Of a DNA stretch of 64,000 nucleotides, positions 59,489 through 64,000 are shown piece by piece. Both the position numbers and the translations under genes were made by a program. Under the pieces are notes generated by a model. That model was given only the letters and a program-made list of their open reading frames with translations. It was not told where the DNA came from and searched no databases. The stretch covers positions 1 to 64,000 of the forward strand of contig DATATV010000130.1 in assembly GCA_036268615.1 (NCBI GenBank). The letters are read 5' to 3'. The stretch comes from DATATV01 sp036268615 (GTDB lineage Bacteria; Actinomycetota; Actinomycetes; Mycobacteriales; Pseudonocardiaceae). Numbering within the stretch: position 1 is the first letter of the stretch; each line of letters begins with the position of its first letter.

Positions 59489-61038
59489 CGACCGACGGCG
59501 TGCTGGTCGAGTCGACGGCCGCCGGGCACTGGGCGTGGGTGGGTCTGCGCCTGGTGCCCGGCGTCGTCGAGAGCCGCGCCTACGCCGACACCGACCTGCC
59601 GCAGTGGCGGGTCGAGGCGGCGCAGGCCGAGCAGGCGTGGCTGCGGGCCCAGTGGGTCACCGGGCACGGTGAACGCTGGGAACTGCGCTACACCAACATA
59701 ATTCCCGGTCAGCCGCTGTCCTGTGTGCTGCTCGGCCGGGTGCACGGCCGGGACCTGGCCGAGGTGCGGGCCGTCGCGGTCGCCTTCCGCAACCGGCTCG
59801 CCGACCTGCCGCTGCACGTGCTCGCCGAGCCGATCCTGGACCCCGACCAACTCCGCGCGGTGCTCACTCCGAAGCCGCCGGGGACGCTGGGCTGCGCGGA
59901 GCTACGCAAGCCGCTGTATTGGTCGTGGTCGACCTGGCCGGACGTGCGGCGGGTCTGTGTCGCGGTGTCCCCGCTGGTGCCCACCGGCCGCTCCTGGGCG
60001 CCGATCTGGTCCGCGCTCGCCCGGTTGACCACGCCCACCACGATCGGCGTGTACGTCGAGCCCTGCGAGTTGACCCGGTCGCAGGTCGACGGCCTGAACC
60101 GGCTGGCCGCGCAGTACGGCGCGATGGCTGCCGGCCGGTGGACCGACCCGCCGTGGAAGGTCTGGGTGCCACCCGACCCGTTCGCGGTGAGCGTCGCTGC
60201 CAACTACGTCAGCGCGGTCCAGTTGTACTCCGGGCGGAGCTACCGGTTGCGGATCTCGGTCACCGCCGATGGGCCGATCCCGCCGAGCCTCGTCGAACTG
60301 CTCGCCAGCACTGCCGGCGGGGCGGCGGTCTGCTGGCCGCCGCCGGCCGAGGTCGAGGCGTCGTGGCGCAATGTCGCGGCACTGAACCAGAACTGGCTGG
60401 ACGAGACCTATCGGCAGGGCGCGCCAGCGGGCGAACTCGGCGAGGCCGAGCGCACCCTGAGCGGCCTGGCTGATCTGGGCGAGGTCGGTGCGGCGTTCCA
60501 GTTCCCGCACGAGGCGCCCGACCGGGTGCCGTTGTTCAGCGCGGCCGACCCGTCGGTGACCGACGTGGCCGACGACGACCAGGAGACGATCATGGCCGAG
60601 GAACCGGTGGCACCGAAGCGTAAGCGGGTGTTCATCTCCTACGTCCGGGAGGACCTGGCGGAGGTGAACCGGCTGGTGCGCGGGCTGGAGCGGGCCGGCT
60701 ACGACGTCTGGGTGGACACCAAGCACCTGCGGCCGGGAATGCGCTGGAAGTCGGTGATCCGGGATGAGATCGGCACCGGCGACTACTTCATCGCCTGCTT
60801 CTCGCCCCGTTACTGGAAACTTGAGTCGTTCATGAACGAGGAGTTGATCGTCGCGGTCGAGCGGCTGCGCAGGATGCCGCGGCACCGGAGCTGGTTCATC
60901 CCGATCATGTTCCAGGAGTGCAAGATTCCCGATCATCCGATCGGGCCGGACGAGACCATCGCCAACACGTTGCAGTACGTGGACTTCTCGCTGGGTTGGA
61001 ACGCCGCTTTCGGTCAGCTCACCGAGGTCCTCGGCTAG
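59485..61038 (+). CDS. TIR-domain protein with unknown N-terminal domain
   Basis: Protein of 517 residues. Residues 380-515 are a TIR domain: KRVFISYVREDLAEVNRLV, LERAGYDVWVDTKHLRPGM, TGDYFIACFSPRYW and SFMNEELIVAVERL, with the glutamate at 452/453 in the position of the NADase catalytic residue. Residues 1-355 form an unknown domain rich in Trp, Leu and Pro that recalls the non-ATPase part of some DUF87/VirB4-like proteins, but weakly. Translation is coupled to the membrane gene by a 4-bp overlap. An internal AGGAG (60581-60585) and ATG (60592) could also give a TIR-only form of 148 residues. TIR proteins in bacteria mostly act in antiphage NAD depletion, so a defence role is plausible. Confidence 0.8.
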   Translation: MTTDGVLVESTAAGHWAWVGLRLVPGVVESRAYADTDLPQWRVEAAQAEQAWLRAQWVTGHGERWELRYTNIIPGQPLSCVLLGRVHGRDLAEVRAVAVAFRNRLADLPLHVLAEPILDPDQLRAVLTPKPPGTLGCAELRKPLYWSWSTWPDVRRVCVAVSPLVPTGRSWAPIWSALARLTTPTTIGVYVEPCELTRSQVDGLNRLAAQYGAMAAGRWTDPPWKVWVPPDPFAVSVAANYVSAVQLYSGRSYRLRISVTADGPIPPSLVELLASTAGGAAVCWPPPAEVEASWRNVAALNQNWLDETYRQGAPAGELGEAERTLSGLADLGEVGAAFQFPHEAPDRVPLFSAADPSVTDVADDDQETIMAEEPVAPKRKRVFISYVREDLAEVNRLVRGLERAGYDVWVDTKHLRPGMRWKSVIRDEIGTGDYFIACFSPRYWKLESFMNEELIVAVERLRRMPRHRSWFIPIMFQECKIPDHPIGPDETIANTLQYVDFSLGWNAAFGQLTEVLG

Positions 61039-61039
61039 G

Positions 61040-62203
61040 GTGATCGCTGTGGACACGCCTGTGCTGCCGCACTACACAACCGGCACGTTGGCCGACGTCC
61101 TCCCTTCCGCTCTCGCCGGGCTGGGCGTGCCGGGCGTGACCAACACGCTGGAGTTGCCGGCCACGCGCGCGGTATGTGTGTTGCTGGTGGACGGGCTGGG
61201 CTGGTCGCTGCTGCGCGAACACGCCGACCTCGCGCCCACGCTGACCGCGTTGGCCGCCGGCGCGGAGCCGATCACGGTCTGCTGGCCGTCCACCACCGCC
61301 ACCAGCCTGGCCTCGCTGGGCACCGGCCTGCCGCCTGGCGAGCACGGCATTGTGGGCTACTCGTTCGACACCGGCCGGGGTGAGCTGCTCAACGCCCTGG
61401 GTTGGGCCCGGCACGGCCGCGGTCGGCCCGCTGACCTGCGGGAGCGAGTGGTGCCCGAGGAGTTCCAGCCGCGGCAGACGATGTGGGAGCGGGCGAGCGC
61501 GGCCGGCGTCGCGGTGCACCAGATGGCCCTGCGTGACCATCGGGACAGCGGGCTGACCCGGGCGGTGCTGCGTGGTGGGAATTTCCATTCGGTGCACGCC
61601 GTCGGCGACCTCGTGGCGACCACGGTGACCATGCTCAACTCCGCCGACCGCACCCTGTGTTATGCCTACCACGCCGATCTCGACCTGCTCGGCCACGTCT
61701 ACGGGCCGGACAGCGAACCGTTCCGGCTACAGCTCAATCTCGTTGACCACCTGGTCTCGATGCTCGTCGAGCGGTTGCCCGCCGACACCCAGCTGTTGAT
61801 CACCGGCGACCACGGCATGGTCACCATCGGCGCGGACGACCGGATCGACTTCGACACGCACGCCGACCTGCCCACCGGCGTGCGGGCGCTGGGCGGTGAG
61901 GCCCGCGCGCGGCACGTCTACGCCAAGCCGGGTGCGGCCGAGGACGTGCTCGCGACCTGGCGGGCGGTGCTCGGCGAGCGGGCGTGGGTGGTCAGCCGGG
62001 ACGAGGCGATCGACGCCGGGTGGCTGGGGCCGGTGGTCACCGACGAGGTGCGTCCGCGGGTCGGTGATGTGGTTGCCGCCGCTCGCGGCACCACCGCGAT
62101 TGTCCGGTCGGAGGTGGAGCGGCGGCTGAGCCGACTGCTCGGCCACCACGGTTCGCTGACCGCCCAGGAGCAGTTCGTCCCGTTGCTGCGGATGCGTTCC
62201 TGA
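61040..62203 (+). CDS. Alkaline phosphatase superfamily phosphodiesterase
   Basis: Protein of 387 residues of the nucleotide pyrophosphatase/phosphodiesterase group of the alkaline phosphatase superfamily. Metal motifs seen are VLLVDGLGWSLL, the nucleophile loop WPSTTATSLASLGTGLPP, YAYHADLDLLGHVYGPDS and ITGDHGMVTI. No signal peptide, so it is probably cytoplasmic. The GTG at 61040 is in frame, but the GTG at 61049 has a better ribosome site (AGGGTGA); the 2-bp gap after the TIR stop suggests coupling. It may be a housekeeping gene simply adjacent to the TIR pair. Confidence 0.9.
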   Translation: MIAVDTPVLPHYTTGTLADVLPSALAGLGVPGVTNTLELPATRAVCVLLVDGLGWSLLREHADLAPTLTALAAGAEPITVCWPSTTATSLASLGTGLPPGEHGIVGYSFDTGRGELLNALGWARHGRGRPADLRERVVPEEFQPRQTMWERASAAGVAVHQMALRDHRDSGLTRAVLRGGNFHSVHAVGDLVATTVTMLNSADRTLCYAYHADLDLLGHVYGPDSEPFRLQLNLVDHLVSMLVERLPADTQLLITGDHGMVTIGADDRIDFDTHADLPTGVRALGGEARARHVYAKPGAAEDVLATWRAVLGERAWVVSRDEAIDAGWLGPVVTDEVRPRVGDVVAAARGTTAIVRSEVERRLSRLLGHHGSLTAQEQFVPLLRMRS

Positions 62204-62231
62204 CCGCCGGGACGGCTGCTCAGACCGCTGC

Positions 62232-63203
62232 TCAGACCGCTTCGAAGTAGCGGCGTGGGGTGTCCACCAGCATCGCCTGGATCTGTTGCTCGGTGACCCC
62301 GTGCTCGCGCAGGTAGGGCAACACCTCCCGGTCGATGTGCAGGTAGTTCCACTGGGCCAGCAGCGGCCGGACCTTCGGGTCGATCCAGTCGATGTAGCAC
62401 GAGGCGTCCTGGGAGAGCACCATCCGCTCGGCGAACCCGCGCCGGCACAGTTCGATCACGACGTCGGCCCGGTTCTCGAACGTCGTCGCGGTGTTGATGC
62501 CGAACCGGTCCATGCCCAGCAGGAAACCGGCCTCGGCGAGTTCGCTGAGGTGGTCGGCGTCGGTGGTGTCGCCGCTGTGCCCGAGCACGATCCGGCCCGG
62601 CTCGACGCCCTCCTCGGTGCACAGCACCTGCCGCACGGTCAGGCCGGTGCGGCTGCCCGGATGGGTGTGCACGGTGATCGGCGTGCCGGTCTGGTGGTGC
62701 GCCTTGGCCACCGCGCGCATCACCCTGGCCACGCCGTCGGTCAGGCCGGGGCGGTCGATGGCGCACTTGAGCAGGCCGGCCTTCACGCCGGTGTCGGCGA
62801 TGCCCTCGGTGATGTCCCGGACGAACAGTTCGACCATCGGGTCGGGCACGTCCGGGCCGAGCCCGGGACCGCGGTGTTCGAAGAAGAACGGGGTGCTGTC
62901 GTAGGTGTAGCAGCCGGTGGCCACGATGATGTTCAGGTCGGGTACCTGTGCGGCGATCCGCTGGATTCGCGGGATGTACCGGCCGATGCCGATCACCGTC
63001 GGGTCGACGATGGTGCGCACGCCCTGCCCGGCCAGTTCGGTCAGCTTGGCGACCGCGTCGGCGATCCGCTCGTCCTCGCTGCCCCATTCGTCCGGATAGT
63101 TCTGCTGCACGTCGGCGCTGAGCACGAAGACGTGCTCGTGCATGTACGTGCGGCCGAGCGCGGCGGTGTCGACCACGCCGGTGACGGTCTGGACCTGGGG
63201 CAT
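62232..63203 (-). CDS. Phosphotriesterase-family metal hydrolase
   Basis: Amidohydrolase-fold enzyme of 323 residues of the phosphotriesterase family. Metal ligands are H22 and H24 (YMHEHVF), the carboxylated lysine in AGLLKCAID (about residue 145), histidines in VHTHPGSRTG and LGHSGDTTD, and the aspartate in LSQDASCYIDW. Family members are lactonases or phosphotriesterases; those with this pattern are mostly lactonases or unassigned. The ATG at 63203 is the family start. The gap to the next gene holds the palindrome at 63289-63309. Confidence 0.9.
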   Translation of the reverse strand: MPQVQTVTGVVDTAALGRTYMHEHVFVLSADVQQNYPDEWGSEDERIADAVAKLTELAGQGVRTIVDPTVIGIGRYIPRIQRIAAQVPDLNIIVATGCYTYDSTPFFFEHRGPGLGPDVPDPMVELFVRDITEGIADTGVKAGLLKCAIDRPGLTDGVARVMRAVAKAHHQTGTPITVHTHPGSRTGLTVRQVLCTEEGVEPGRIVLGHSGDTTDADHLSELAEAGFLLGMDRFGINTATTFENRADVVIELCRRGFAERMVLSQDASCYIDWIDPKVRPLLAQWNYLHIDREVLPYLREHGVTEQQIQAMLVDTPRRYFEAV

Positions 63204-63288
63204 CGTTGCCTCCTCGGGGTAACGCCGGGCGCCCGCCCGACTGACCGGGTCGCCGTGATCATGCCAACCGAACGCCGTTCTGCAAACA

Positions 63289-63309
63289 GTGCAACCGGCC
63301 TTGTTGCAC
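63289..63309. promoter_or_regulatory. Inverted repeat upstream of the phosphotriesterase gene
   Basis: GTGCAAC at 63289-63295 and GTTGCAC at 63303-63309, perfect 7-bp arms with a 7-nt centre, 86 bp upstream of the phosphotriesterase start. A neighbouring TGCAAACAGTGCAA shares the TGCAA half-site. Likely operator; no regulator gene is next to it in the window. Confidence 0.5.
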
Positions 63310-63330
63310 GGTAAGGGTTTTGGCCGGGGG

Positions 63331-64000
63331 TCAGCCAGTCCGATTCGGTACGGTCACGGGTTCGTCGGCCCAGCGCAGGCCGGGCAGGCAGACCGGCAGG
63401 CAGGCCAGCACCATGCCGGCCGCGCCCACCCACAGGCCGGCGCGCACGCCGATCGTCGCCGCGCAGACGCTGCCCAGCAGCGCACCCACCGGCATCGAGC
63501 CCCAGAGCAGGAAACGCAGCGTGGCGTTCATCCTGCCGAGCAGTTCGTCCGGGCAGACCTGCTGCCGCGCGCTGACCTGGGCCACGTTGAACACCACCGC
63601 GCCGACCGACACGATCGCGTAGCCGCCGGCCGCGAGCCACACCGCGCTGCCGCTGGTCACCACCGGCGTGAGCAGCGCGAACGGCGCCGTCATCACCAGG
63701 CTGAGCCCGATGATCCGCTGTCGCCCGAGGCGGTCGGCCAGCCACTTCGCGGCCAGCGCGCCGAGCACTCCGCCGATGCCGCCCGCGGTGAAGTAGACGC
63801 CCGCTCCGGCCGCGCTCAGGCCGAGGTCGCGGACCAGCCGCACGGTCACGATCGACTGGATGACCAGGGTGAACAGGTTGTACAGCGCGCCGGCCAGCGC
63901 GATCCGGCGGAGCACCGGCCGGCGCAGCACGAACCGCAGCCCGGCGGCGATCTCCCGGCCGAGATGCCGATCCGGCGCCGGCACCGGCCGCTGGTCCGGT
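63331..64000 (-). CDS. MFS transporter, C-terminal part (cut by window end)
   Basis: The frame is open to the end of the window, so only the last ~220 residues of a minus-strand MFS permease are seen. At least six membrane segments are visible (for example RIALAGALYNLFTLVIQSIV, GVYFTAGGIGGVLGALAAKW, ADRLGRQRIIGLSLVM, and SARQQVCPDELLGRMNATLR, the sequence between segments in EntS/macrolide-type exporters). Probably a 12-segment multidrug or siderophore exporter. The GTG at 63984 is internal and not the start. Upstream regulation lies outside the window. Confidence 0.88.
   Translation of the reverse strand, partial: PDQRPVPAPDRHLGREIAAGLRFVLRRPVLRRIALAGALYNLFTLVIQSIVTVRLVRDLGLSAAGAGVYFTAGGIGGVLGALAAKWLADRLGRQRIIGLSLVMTAPFALLTPVVTSGSAVWLAAGGYAIVSVGAVVFNVAQVSARQQVCPDELLGRMNATLRFLLWGSMPVGALLGSVCAATIGVRAGLWVGAAGMVLACLPVCLPGLRWADEPVTVPNRTG

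Noticed and set aside
1..64000. tRNA, rRNA, CRISPR arrays, insertion sequences and prophage genes
   Set aside because: No transposase or integrase motifs, no spacer-repeat array and no rRNA sequence seen by eye; small or diverged elements could be missed.

Overview
The window comes from a high-GC actinomycete of the Streptomyces/Pseudonocardiales kind. The signs are strong third-position GC, many GTG starts, two large SARP/AfsR-type regulators, an ECF41 sigma factor with its SnoaL tail, a GAF-ANTAR protein, an actinobacterial ParE/ParC pair and a mycothiol-type DinB protein. No rRNA, tRNA, CRISPR array, insertion sequence or prophage was seen, so this looks like chromosome with accessory patches.

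Layout. 1-7.3 kb: an acyl-CoA block (biotin-dependent carboxylase alpha chain, metallo-beta-lactamase-fold hydrolase, TetR, acyl-CoA dehydrogenase, acyl-CoA synthetase, DinB protein). 7.3-10 kb: a broken DUF6886 gene, a DUF4232 lipoprotein and an unknown 417-aa protein. 10-17.6 kb: a compact RiPP locus with a LuxR regulator, a SARP regulator, a 42-aa FxLD-type precursor and a full-length LanB dehydratase. The precursor has no cysteine and no LanC is encoded nearby. 17.6-26.3 kb: an esterase, two MFS exporters with a divergent TetR, an ABC-F ATPase and a YqjM-type flavoenzyme. 26.4-30.5 kb: a lipoprotein and a membrane-anchored sigma factor that share an extracellular domain, then ECF41 sigma and its carboxymuconolactone decarboxylase partner. 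30.5-34 kb: small enzymes, a VOC gene broken by one TGA, and an XRE regulator.

34-43 kb: a coupled cyclase plus thiamine-diphosphate enzyme, a TetR with twin palindromic operators facing one long ORF that joins an old yellow enzyme to a CocE/NonD hydrolase, and a class A penicillin-binding protein. 43-52.6 kb: MarR, a second SARP with a shortened BTAD domain, LysR, a CarH/LitR-like B12 photoreceptor regulator with an 11-bp direct-repeat operator, GAF-ANTAR, a CPBP protease with an NAD-binding protein, and a luciferase-like oxidoreductase. 53-58.2 kb: parE-parC, with a 158-residue mini-intein in ParE. 58.5-62.2 kb: a membrane protein overlapping a TIR-domain gene (possible defence pair), then an alkaline-phosphatase-superfamily enzyme. 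62.2-64 kb: a phosphotriesterase-family enzyme and a cut-off MFS transporter.

The best candidates for something undescribed are the cysteine-free FxLD peptide with LanB alone, the TIR/membrane gene pair, and the sigma factor/lipoprotein pair sharing an extracellular domain. Family calls rest on motif reading by eye; no database search was run.
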